Below the pieces are notes generated by a model, which saw only the letters and a program-made list of their open reading frames with translations, was not told the origin of the DNA and ran no database searches. A program made the translations under genes and the position numbers. From Chondrosia reniformis (Eukaryota > Porifera > Demospongiae > Chondrillida > Chondrillidae), in contig OX359195.1 in assembly GCA_947172415.1 (NCBI GenBank), positions 62,001 to 126,000 on the forward strand: a stretch of 64,000 nt of DNA, read 5' to 3'. Every line of letters begins with the position of its first letter. Position 1 is the first letter of the stretch. Of this stretch, positions 23,201 to 33,443 are shown one piece after another.

Positions 23201-24080
23201 TTCTAAGACACTTGTTAGAGAAGATACTTCAATATTTGGCATCACAACCACAACTGTAGATAAGGAACATGCAACCACAACTGTAGATAAGGAACATGCA
23301 ACCACAACTGTAGATAAGGAACATGCAACCACAACTGTAGATAAAGAACATGCAACCACAACTGTATATATGCAGACACAACTCACTTCTGCAACAAGTT
23401 TGCAACTGTTCCAACTGTGACAGTAGACTCACTCCATTACTACCAAATACTAAATCTGTAAAATTGACCATATCAGTGGCTGCCACACTGAGAGAAGTCC
23501 TCAAGGTGGACCAGGGCCTCACTGCAACATCGGACAGGACACCCACATGGGTCCAGTTGTAGTAGACTAGTACTGATGCTGTTACCATGGCAACCTGATC
23601 TATATGTCCCTTTGCTGCAACTGAAGTGGTCAAGTGCGATGAACGAGAATACTGAAATGGAAATGTGTTGGACAATATGGCAGTGCTGTAGACTGCCACG
23701 CCCATGGACCTGCCCATCATTCCTACCCCATCGTGAGCACCAGCCACAAATGGACCCAAAATGACTGAAACACTCTCGCGAATCACAAGTTTCTCAGACT
23801 GCGTCATTATGACGTCTGGTTCGGGAAGGCAGGTTGGGCAGTGCTGAATAACAGCGAGTCTAAAGGTCGTTTCATTGTTGACTGCTACACCAATGGTTGC
23901 GTTGTCCAATCGCGCTATGGCAAGCTGCGCCGCGTGATACATTAACCGACTAAACACATCCTCACTCCGAGCGATGCTGGCAGTGGTGAAATCTCCCACA
24001 CTGATTAATCCGATTGCAACCTCCTCACCAACGCACTGGTCGAGTGTCGCGAGACAGACCAGGAGGAGCGATAGAATCAT
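17289..24080 (-). CDS. Receptor-type (membrane) guanylate cyclase, catalytic residues altered
   Basis: About 18 exons. Signal peptide [18 protein letters not shown]; an extracellular ANF-receptor-like ligand-binding region (exons ~24080-22565); a second extracellular exon (22299-22064); one membrane helix rich in Val/Ala/Ile (~22000-21912); a kinase homology domain (~21771-19648) with the HGNL motif in place of HRD and [10 protein letters not shown], a pseudokinase as in all receptor cyclases; a dimerisation helix (~19585-19443); and a cyclase domain (19155-17916). In the cyclase, both metal-binding Asp ([16 protein letters not shown]) and the guanine-selecting Glu and Cys (VETIGD, RYCLFG) are present. 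The segment that is normally VNTASRMES reads VLIASKMES (minus strand, ~18,460), so the transition-state Asn is Leu and the Arg is Lys. Catalysis is predicted to be weak or absent. A ~90-residue Ser/Thr-rich tail ends the protein. Confidence 0.85.
17730..17828 (+). repeat. Foldback element with hammerhead-like core
   Basis: The 17-bp terminal inverted repeat GAAAGATAAGTTTATTG / CAATAAACTTATCTTTC encloses CTGATGAAGACCTACGGGTC followed by GAAATG. CUGAUGA, a short GACC/GGUC hairpin and GAAA are the conserved parts of a hammerhead ribozyme core; a clear stem III was not found. Related cores lie near 55,273 and, on the minus strand, near 56,500. Such motifs are known from Penelope-like elements and retrozymes, so this may be a small fossil of that kind. 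Confidence 0.4.
18225..18395. repeat. Intronic minisatellite, ~29-bp unit
   Basis: About six copies of TTAGAAGGGCTCTTATTAAG plus GGTCATGG or GGTTATGG, in the cyclase-domain intron. Confidence 0.85.
19236..19440. repeat. Intronic minisatellite, 18-bp unit
   Basis: Copies of CCTCCCACCTCAACCTCTGC with CC/CA variants, in the intron between the dimerisation helix and the cyclase domain of the guanylate cyclase gene. Open frames on both strands here are repeat artefacts. Confidence 0.95.
20060..20540. repeat. Intronic minisatellite, ~21-bp unit
   Basis: More than 20 copies of CCCCTCCCACCCAGCTCTAG followed by T plus TC or GC. It is the longest array in the guanylate cyclase gene, in an intron of the kinase homology domain. 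Confidence 0.95.
22318..22540. repeat. Intronic G-rich minisatellite, 10-16-bp unit
   Basis: Repeated GGGAGGGGAAGT and GGGAGGGGCAGGT. The plus strand carries dense GGG/GGGG runs that could form G-quadruplexes. It lies in the intron between two extracellular exons of the guanylate cyclase gene. Confidence 0.9.
23229..23370 (-). repeat. Tandem array of splice acceptors, 27-bp unit
   Basis: On the coding (minus) strand the unit is CTTATCTACAG then TTGTGGTTGCATGTTC, repeated about five times just upstream of the real exon, which begins TTGTGGTTGTGATGCC. Each unit therefore carries the acceptor CTACAG and the first bases of the exon. The unit is 27 nt, a multiple of three, with no stop in the coding frame. 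Using an upstream acceptor would add VVVACSLST nonapeptides to the ligand-binding region. Confidence 0.8.
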
Positions 24081-25065
24081 TTCTAAACGAGCTCCTCACA
24101 GATCGATTTCTGTTTAACAAGTACTAGTTAAATTAACAGCATTCTTGCGTTCTGTATTAGCAAAACAGGTGCAAATTAACAGGCTCTGCAGGCGAAAGGG
24201 AAGGCGAGACACATGTTGAATCATTTTATGCGCTTGAATCGCATCACTCATACTTGCTAGTAGCAGATATGACAGTTTTTAAGCTATGTCGGGAACAAGC
24301 TGCAGTTATATAGAATATAGAAACAAGTATTGTTTATAAATACTAACGATCGGCCATTTTTGGCTTGCTTTTCACGTGGGTTGCTATGAATATAATTAAC
24401 TCATTTAGGGTGGTCCCGAAGTTAGCTAGCTAAAGCTACGCCCATCGATCGAGCTAGTCGTCGGAACAAGAATACGCAGGACCACATGGTAAGAGCAGTT
24501 CGAAAGATTGTCTGACATTTCCCGAAGACACTACCTTACGCTTAAATACAACCTTGCTCGTTTAACAGCTCTTTCTTCTCTCTCCCCCTCCTCCTCTCTC
24601 TCAATCCTTCCCTCTCTCTACAAAGGGTCAAGGTATCAGTAGGTAAGCGATGTGTTATACACAATTACAGCTGCTGTATTATATTGCACCTATGAACATT
24701 ATTAGAATAAGGATTTCTTCTATGTAACATTGTTTGCTAACATTATAGCCGGCGATACCTTAGCGACTGCTCTACTGTATTACGAGTGTTCATTGTGTTG
24801 TACAAAGCAGTTGTGGCTGCGATATCAGTTACTGATAGTATACCCACTAGTGAGTGATACAGTGTGTAAGAAAGTTCGCAGTTAATGACTGAGGAGACCT
24901 TGCAAATGCTATTAACTGAACAGATATAACCTTAATGGGACCACTGATGGCTTGTATGGGTGGGGTGGAATGTTGAGTTGATGGTAATAATTTAATAATG
25001 AATTGAAAAAAAAATACAAATCCTATATATTAAGGTTTTGATGATCGTCACCGCTTACTGTGGAT
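24081..25065. other. Divergent upstream region of guanylate cyclase and EPS8 genes
   Basis: Non-coding, between the start of the cyclase gene (minus) and the first recognisable EPS8 exon (plus). It probably holds both promoters and one or more EPS8 5' exons, which I cannot place. A CT-rich run (24,575-24,625) and a possible donor GTAAGC (24,652) are seen. No TATA box is convincing. Confidence 0.4.
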
Positions 25066-25226
25066 TTCCCATTGTTCGTGTCTCCTGAGGAATGCCCTTA
25101 ACTAAACCAAAGCTTACTTAATGGGAGCAAGAATGAGAAACTTGTCACTCAAAATGGATAACCATTAAGTGAACTTTAGTTCCTCCCATTAGCTCATTGT
25201 GCTCCTCCGGAGACACGAGTGGCTAG
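25066..25226. mobile_element. Foldback / MITE-like element with ~60-bp inverted repeats
   Basis: The left arm starts GTTCGTGTCTCCTGAGGA and runs to AAAGCTTACTTAATGGG. The right arm reads CCATTAAGTGAACTTTAG ... GCTCCTCCGGAGACACGAGT, its imperfect reverse complement, around a ~35-base loop. It has no coding capacity. A single-arm relative lies at 54,478-54,546 in an ACTL6A intron. It resembles a miniature inverted-repeat DNA transposon; the superfamily is unknown. Confidence 0.6.
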
Positions 25227-25302
25227 TCTAGAATATTATGATGATACATGTTTGTAAAAGTTTCATTTTACTGATTTTACTCAAATTCATGTGTAGTGAC
25301 GA

Positions 25303-28300
25303 TTATAAGGAGAATTTAGAGAATGCTTGGACTCTGGAGCCGGGTGAGGGTATGAAAAGGAGAAGAAATGGTTACCGTGACGACAAGACTGGACAGAGGA
25401 CTCCTAACAGAAGTCAGCTCTTGGATGACCAAGACATTCTCACTCTTACACGCAAGGAAGGCAGACAACACCTGACCTCAGTCAACCAAGTAGGTCCACT
25501 ACACATGAGCTGTACCAAGTAGGTCCACTACACGTGAGCTGTACCTAGTAGGTCCACTACACGTGAGCTGTACCTAGTAGGTCCACTACACGTGAGCTGT
25601 CCATTGCTAACAAGGCTAGCAATATGGTTAGCATTGAAGTGACTACCTTTTGGATGGATGTGGGTTGTGTGTGGCAGTGACTGCTCTTGTGTGTGGTTGA
25701 CCACATTCCATATGTAACCTTTATCTTTTGGCTAATGATATTCATTAAACTGTTTATCTTATTAATCTTATTCATTTGATACTATATATAGTAGCACTGC
25801 TATGACATCATTTCTTCAAATACTGCAGTTGCCAATAACAAGTTTGCTCTGACATTCCTGTAGATTGATGGTCCTGAAGGTGCTGTTTCCCCGGCAACCA
25901 GGAGAAGAAGGAATTCAGTTGAGGCAGATGAGGTTTTGACAGGTGGCTCTGTTCGTGGGAGTCTCCATCACTATGGCAACATTCTCCCTTCCCAGACAAA
26001 CTTTCCTGTCCAAGTAAGTCAAAACATGACTAGTTTCCATTCCAATTGTCACTTTCCCATTTCCATTTCTATTCATTTATTTAGTATATCACTAGTGTAA
26101 GTGTGGATGTACCAATTTCTAAAGTGACACCACAAACTACAAACAAGAAACTGAAGGAGCTTCTGGATGACGGCCATTTTACGGTCCGAGACTCCATTCT
26201 CTGTATTACAGACCATAATGTAATCATCAAAGATGGATCTACACGAACTGCTCTCAGCACTTTTCCACTCAGCACAATTGCTCTCGTACAAGTGAGTCCC
26301 TTTAGAGCAAGTCTCACAATCCAGACCTCTTAGTATAGCATGCAGTGGGGAAGTATGGGTTAATATGGCCGCTACTATTAGTGATTATTGGAGTAAGTGA
26401 AGATAACATAAAGGTCAACAATCGTTATTACATGTAATGTATTCATCTCCTAACATTACCATTTCACTCTATCCCAAGTCTTCTAATCTGTTGAACTCCA
26501 TCTTATCCTCACTTGCTCCAATAATCACTAACAGTGGCAGTCTACCTCTCCCAAGTCTTTTAAAGAGTAGTTTGTGAGGCTATCGTGTATTCCTCACCTC
26601 AGATATGCACAGTATTATGCAGTTAACCTTTTTATACAGGTAATACCGGGTGGGAATAATAAAAAATACCTAAACTTTTACACTGATGAAGGAAGCCATT
26701 CAAAGTGCCGCCTTCATGTGTTTCACTGCCAAGGCAATGATGTGGTTACCATAGCAGCCAAACTGGGATATGCATCACATGAGCATGCCAAGAATAAACT
26801 GGAACAGTCACATAAGGTAATTAAAGGAAATTCCTCCTCTATTCCATCTCATTTTATGTAGAGTAAAATGTAAATTTATAGAGCATTTTTTTTCATTTCA
26901 TTTTCCTCTAATATAGTGTAAACGTCTATTGATTTGTGTCAGTAATTGACTGTAGCACACACACTTACACATTATCTCTTCTTTGCATGGTTACCATAGA
27001 AACACAAACTCAAGAGGAAGGAAGAGTTACTGAGTAACAACTGGATCCTGTCCAACTCCAATCATCACAGACACAAGACCACGCCCACCACAATGGAAAA
27101 TGAACTGCGTAGAAAAGCTTCTCAGCTGAGACGTGTCAATGACTCCGCCTCCTCCATCACTGGTAGCACTGAGAGCCCCATTTCCCCTCAAATGACTGAG
27201 GCCTCCTCCAGAGTGGCTGCCCAGAGGGGAGGGAGAGAGAAGGACGTCAGAGAGACCATTAAGGGAGCCAAGATCCAGCACGATGTGGACCTGCTGAACC
27301 ACACTCTGGACGACATTGAGCAGTTTGCTAAGGATGTGAGGAAGAGAGCCAAAGCTTACAAGCTCTACGAGGAGCAGAAGAAACAAGCCAAGAAACATGG
27401 CAAACACGAGAGTGAGTTGATTTAGCACATAAAGAGATAAGGGGATGAGGGGATGAGGGGATGAGGAGATGAGGGGATGAGGGGATGAGGGGATGAGGGG
27501 ATGAGGGGATGAGGGGATGAGGTGATGAGGAGATGAGGAGATGAGGGGATGAGGAGTTGAGGGAGAAGAGGAGATGAGGGAGATGAGGAAAGGTATAGTT
27601 ATACAGTCATCTAGTTGTATTCCTAGTAATAGTTAATTAGTTAATGAACAATTTAATGGTGTGGGCAGAGCATTGTTGGATAGTACCTGTTGTGTTCTGT
27701 TATGTTCTCTTTCTCTTCATTCTACCAATTTCATTAACATAAACGGTTGTGGTTTGGTTGGAATGATGTATAATGTCTAATATTTGACTGGTAGATTTGG
27801 ATGCACTGAAGGACAAGGCCATGCCTCCCAATGAACAGGCTTTTGTAGAGATTTATCAAAAGTGCAAGTTTGCTCTGAATCTGATTGCCAAGTTGGGACA
27901 CCATTTGGCGGACCCTCCTTCGAGGAAACTCCTCCAGTCCCTATTTGCCATCTTGGAGGAGCTGATTGGGAGAAATAGAGGGTGAGGGTGGTCATGTGAC
28001 ATGGCCATGTGACTGTCATGTGACTTGTGTTCCTTTCACCAGTCTGTCCATAGCCTCATCAGTACTGACTCCTCTCATTTCAAAAAGAGCAGTCACGTTT
28101 CTGGAAAAGTTTTTGGATGCAAAGTACCAGTCACTTTGGAAGAGTTTAGGGGAAAACTGGAGGATGACTTAGTAAGTTGTGGGTGGAACTTGCAGTTGGT
28201 TACTATGGCAATGCTCTTGAAACATTTTTTCACCATAGCAATCAATGGCCAAAGAGGAAATCCCTTCCTGAATACCAGCTGGTGTTTACTGATGGCTGTA

Positions 28301-31300
28301 CAGACACAAAGTTGCACTTTATAAGTGACCGTCCGGCCAACTTCCCTTCTCTGGAGTACATTCCCATCAACAGGAGGGGGCCAGACTATTCCGATGCATA
28401 CGATGACGACTATCAGGTAGAGCATATACAGTACCCACTGCATCCGCTGTTTGCAGCATGTCACTACTTCATCACCTGTCACTACTTCATCACATGTCAC
28501 TACTTCATCACATGTCACTACTTCATCACATGTCACTACTCATCACGTGTCACTACTTCATCACATGTCACTACTTCATCACATGTCACTACTTCATCAC
28601 ATGTCACTATTTCATCACATGTCACTACTTCATCACATGTCACTACTTCATCACGTGTCACTACTTCATCACATGTCACACGTCTGTCATGTGACACGTC
28701 TGTAGGGTGATCTTGATGTGACCAGCAACTCTCCGCAGAAACTGGCCATTAACCCTGGAGTACAAGCTGCCATAGCTTCAAGTGCTGCCATGGTAACCAA
28801 GGGTCCCATTCCAAAGAAGCTGCAGACAACCAAATCTGGAGTGAGATTGGAAAGTATTCCACAAACTGCTCAGTCCACTCATGCACTTGTTTCCTTTCCT
28901 CAGGAACTCAGTCTCAATGAGATGCGACAGCAGATCCCTCATTTTATCCCAATAGGCTCAGACACATCCAGTAGCCCGGAAAGTGACAGAAGGGGAGGGG
29001 CAGGTGGGTGTGGCCATATATGTAATGCATGTATCCAGTCTGGAGGTTGTAATGGTAGTATATACGTACTATATCACATCACTTGAGTACATTTTCTTTC
29101 TGTCCAGTTAATACCAGTTCCCCTACAGCAGTTGGAATTAGAACAGTTGCCACGCCCCCCAACCAAAGTGACCCGCCCCTTCAGAGGCAGCCTCCCTTCC
29201 CAGTGGCTATGGTCACTTCAAAGACAGGTACATATGATTATTTGCACATGTAATGTATAAATTACAGATCAATAACTGTTGCTATGGTTACAGGCAATAA
29301 TATCAATAACCAAAGTAGGCTGGTCCCACCCCCTCCCAGCCAGCCCCCGCCCCCTCTCCCTATAGAGTCAGATGACATTGTAAGTCCCAAACTGGTCATA
29401 TGATGTCTGTTTTTTTAATGTTCAAATGGTTGCCATAGATACCTGTGGTGTCCCCCAGTATGAGGTGGAAGGCCAGTGCAGCCATGGGCCTGCCACGCCC
29501 ACAACTGCAGCTGGACGATGTTCCAGAGGAAGAGATGGACTTTGATGAGCACTTGATGAGGAGACGCTCCACCATTGAGAGGGAAGAGTCAAGGGCTGGA
29601 GTACTCAACCAGATGCTCCCTCCCATGCCCCCTCCCACGCAGTTTGGGGCAGCTCGAGGAATACCTCCCCCACTGCAGCCAGTGGGGAACAGGTATCGGA
29701 AGGGATCAGTCCCGCCCACACTCTATGAGTTGCCTCCCCCTAGAATGAATATGGAATTATCTGCTCCTCCCACAACTGCCACATCCATCCACAGTCTCCA
29801 CCAAACCACACCCCCTAAACTGTCTCCTCAAATTCCTGCTCAACCTGAACCTTTAGCCCCACCCACTGTTCCCTCCGAGGATGCAGCCCCTCCCCCTGCT
29901 CCCCCTGGAGGTGCTGTTCCACCGCCCCCTCCCCCACCCCCTCCGGGACCTATGAAGAATATTAGGGAGCTCATTGAGGAGACTAAAGAACAAGCCAGTA
30001 AGTGTGACTGCATCTCAGAGTGTTCCATCGCATGCTGTCAGTGAACCTCTCTCTTTGCTGTAGAGCGTAAGCCATCCAGTGCGCTCCATGGAGGAGGATT
30101 TGACAACCTTTTATCAGAACTGAAGAATGCCTCCAACAGATCTTTAAGGAAAGTCAGTCAGTCAGTTGATATAAGTAAGTTAAGGGAGCAAGTGTTACCA
30201 TGGCAACATATAACTAGTGTACCATCACATCTGGTGACATGCTATTGTGTATTGTTAGATATTGGACGAGACAACTTTCAGAATGAGCTTCAGCGTCGGC
30301 TGCAGATCAGAAGGGAGAGTGAGGCTGGCATTCAAGAGGAGGTGGACGGAGAGGAGCAAGAGGAGACTGTCAAGCCACTACTGGCTCTCGACAAAGATGC
30401 AGAGTACACTGCAAGATGGCTGACCACTTACGGATATAAGAAGTGAGTTCAAAGGTCACTCTAATGTATACAGTGAAGGGGAAACTTGGAAAATGTATTT
30501 AACATCTTCCATTTCCATTTTAAAATGTAAGTTGTGTTTCAAAGTTGGAAGGCATCACTGCTCGGGAGCTGTACCGAATGCCTAAAGAGCAGTTGAAGGA
30601 GATAATTGGAGTTGGGAGTAGTGCTCGACTGTACAGTCAGCTACAGAGGGATTTGGCTGCAGTAAGTAGGGTGATTGGTTACCATGGTTACTAGACTTGT
30701 TACTATGGTAACAACTACTTATAGGCAGAGTCTGCTTCTGGTCACAAGTTCCGTCAGACACTGTCCAACAGAAAGGCGACAGCTGAGAGAGCTCAGAATG
30801 TTGTAGCAAAGTGGAAGAACCTCACAAGTATCTCTAAAGCTAACGTGAGTGTGCTCTTACAGCTACAGTTTTATGTCCTCTAATGAGTGTTCTATATTTA
30901 GTAACAGCACAAATATATAGAGAGAGATTCCACTTGTTAAGGATCTCGTACAACTTGTGATGAGATTGTGAAATAGAAGACTTTGACTCAAACATCTGTC
31001 TCTATACACTAGTTCTGATCTACTGATATTTTCGTCACGTTCATCATTTTAGAAAGTTAGATATACGTAGACCTTATTTAGAGTGTGTGTGTATGAGATG
31101 CTATAAAAATGTTTGTATATATACGTATAAGATGCTCTAGAGATGTCACCAGTTGATTGTGTGTTGTGTAGAATGCTGGAGGTGTTGAGGGGACCAGAGG
31201 AAGGCTGACACCGATTAGAGAGGATTCGGGAAGGAGGCGGTACGACAGCGATGATGAGAGGAGGAGAAGCAGGAGATATGATGATGTGGATGAGAAGGGC

Positions 31301-33199
31301 AGGAGGCGGAGTCGTAGCCGTGACAACCGTGATCATAGAAGGAAATATGACTCAGATGACGAAGATTGGAGGAGGAAATCTCGTGGTGGTCGCCATAGTG
31401 ACTCAGATGGCGATTACAAAAAGAGGCGTGGCAGGCGTGATGACTCCTTTGACAGAAAGAAGAGACGTGATCGCAACTCTGATGATGGAAAAAAGAAGAA
31501 AGGACACAGACATGACAAACGTGATCAGAAAAAAAGACACAAGCGTGATGACAGCAGTGACAGGAGACACAAGCGTGATGACAGCAGTGACAGGAGACAC
31601 AAGCGTGATGACAGCAGTGACAGGAGACGCAAGCGTGATGACAGCAGTGACAGGAGACGCAAGCGTGATGACAGCAGTGACAGGAGACACAAGCGTGACC
31701 AAAGAGACAGAGCAGAAAGCGAAGATGAAAAGAGAAAGAGAAGACATAAAAGTAGAAGGAACAGTTCTGACTCTGAATCCAGTGATACAGAATCAGATTC
31801 AAAATCAGAATCAGAATCAGACCCTCCCAAAGAAGATGTAGATGGAAAGTGGGCCCTGGGAGATGGTGATCTGATTGGTCTCATAATGGAGGACCCAAAG
31901 GAGCAGATTCGCAAGCAGCAGGCACAACTACAGAAACAGATGGGCCAACTGCAACAGCTTCAGAAGCAGTTGAATATCAAGGCACTTCCGGCTGAACAGC
32001 AAGCCATCCTGCAGAAGGACCTCCTGGAGCTGCAGAGACTGCAAATGTTGCTACAGAAGTCACCAGACGACAGAGATATGCAAGTCAACCTCGTCAAGCA
32101 GCAGCAAGTTCTTCAGCAGCATCTCATTGACCTGCAGCAGGAACTGGTAACCATGGTGATTGAGAAGAAGGTCCAAATTGGTTCTGACCCCAGTCCTCTC
32201 CAACTACCCCAGAGCCGTTCTCCAGTCATCCCCTCCCCCACCCCCTCTCCCGTTGCCATGGCACCCAAGACACTTAGACTGGATGACAAGCAGCACTCGC
32301 TCTCTAAACTTGTAAATCAAGCAGCTGGTCCTCTTAAAACACCACCTGTGATAGCACCAATAGCAGCCCAGGCTCTTAACCCAGTAGTAGCCCAGATTCC
32401 TATTCCAGTGAGGCCCCAGGCTCTTAATCCTGTAGCAGCCCATGCTCCTATTCCAGTGAGGCCCCAGGCTCTTAATCCAATAGCAGCCCATGCTCCTATG
32501 GGTCCTTTAGGTTCCAGACCTTCTGACAACATGGCTCAGCTGCATCTTGCATCACACCTGGTCCAGCAGAAGGAGGCGGAGTTTGCTGCCCTGAACGCCC
32601 ACCTCCAGGCCCAGCACGCCGCTCAGTCAGAACTGCTCAACCAGAACCAGAAGCAAGCGGAGCTCATAGCTCAGCAGCAGGACCAACTGAAGGTGCAGAC
32701 GCAGTCACACGCAGAGATCCTCTCCAAGACACAGATCCAGGAGTACCTCTTGCAACAGCAGCTCGCTCAGGCCGAGAGCTGGTCTCAAGAGAGAGCTCAT
32801 TTGGAGGAGGTTATCAAGCAGCAGACGGAGGCTACCAGCCACCTCCAGGAGAAGCTACTGCAGGCCAGCCAGCAACAGGAACATCTGATGAGCTCTCTCA
32901 ACCAACCACAGATGGCAGCACAACTGAGATACATCAATCAACAAGCCCCACCCCCACAGCTGCAGCAAGCCCCGCCCCCACAGCTGCAGCAAGCCACGCC
33001 CCCTCAGATGCAACAAGCCCCGCCCACTCAAATGCAGCAAGCCCCACCCACTCAAATACCACAAACTCAGTATGTGTTGCCCCACCAGAGCTACCAGGAA
33101 TTACAGGGAGATCCTCCCTCAATCCCCCAACGAGCTTACCCCCAACACTACAACATGTATCAGCATGGAGAAGTGGCCAATCAGATTTCTTTCATATGA
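25303..33199 (+). CDS. EPS8: EPS8-family actin regulator with RS-rich and Q-rich C-terminal extension
   Basis: About 16 exons; the 5' end is uncertain (first recognised exon begins near 25,303, start codon possibly in an upstream exon). A PTB domain (~26,090-26,815) shows LKELLDDGHFTVRDSILCI, FPLSTIALVQ and CRLHVFHC, as in EPS8. A helical region follows (~27,000-28,170). Then comes the EPS8 signature WKSLGENWRMT / WPKRKSLPEYQLVFTDG, joined through an intron (28,174-28,238). Pro-rich segments (29,300-29,995), a basic WH2-like helix region, and a SAM-like domain (AEYTARWLTTYGYK ... VGSSARLYSQLQRDLAA) come next. Known EPS8 caps and bundles actin. No SH3 domain was found, although vertebrate EPS8 has one. 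The last exon (31,171-33,199) adds ~670 residues: an RS/KR/D-rich part with six HKRDDSSDRR-type decamers, then Q-rich coiled coil and PPPQLQQA repeats. Confidence 0.8.
27438..27590. repeat. Intronic minisatellite, 10-bp unit
   Basis: About 14 copies of GATGAGGGGA with GATGAGGAGA variants, in an EPS8 intron. Confidence 0.95.
28458..28690. repeat. Intronic minisatellite, 18-bp unit with E-box cores
   Basis: About 12 copies of CATCACATGTCACTACTT. Each unit contains CACATG (variant CACGTG), an E-box hexamer. It fills an EPS8 intron. Confidence 0.95.
31537..31705 (+). repeat. Coding minisatellite, 30-bp unit (EPS8 tail)
   Basis: About five and a half copies of a 30-base unit (AAGCGTGATGACAGCAGTGA then CAGGAGACAC/CAGGAGACGC), encoding a basic-acidic-serine decapeptide. 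The multiple-of-three unit keeps the frame, so copy number can vary without breaking the protein. Confidence 0.95.
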
Positions 33200-33443
33200 A
33201 CATTCATAATTACTTTGTATGCAAACAGTTTCTAATATTTCAAGCTTTTCAACTTATTTTTGCGTTTCATTAAATATGACACTTTTGAAGTTTGTAATTG
33301 AAATTAAACAGGCGCCGGCACTAAATGGCTTTGATGTCAATTGAATGATTCATTTATATATCATTAGCTCCCGAGGAGGTACTCATTGATGATGTTAATT
33401 GAGTGCAAACAATAACAGTTTAACTAAAGAATAACCATCTGTT

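Noticed and set aside
28093-28324. Alternative frame through 28,187-28,238 in the EPS8 gene as coding
   Set aside because: Phase shows that GTAAGT...CACCATAG is an intron; joining across it gives the EPS8 signature LGENWRMTYNQWPKRK.
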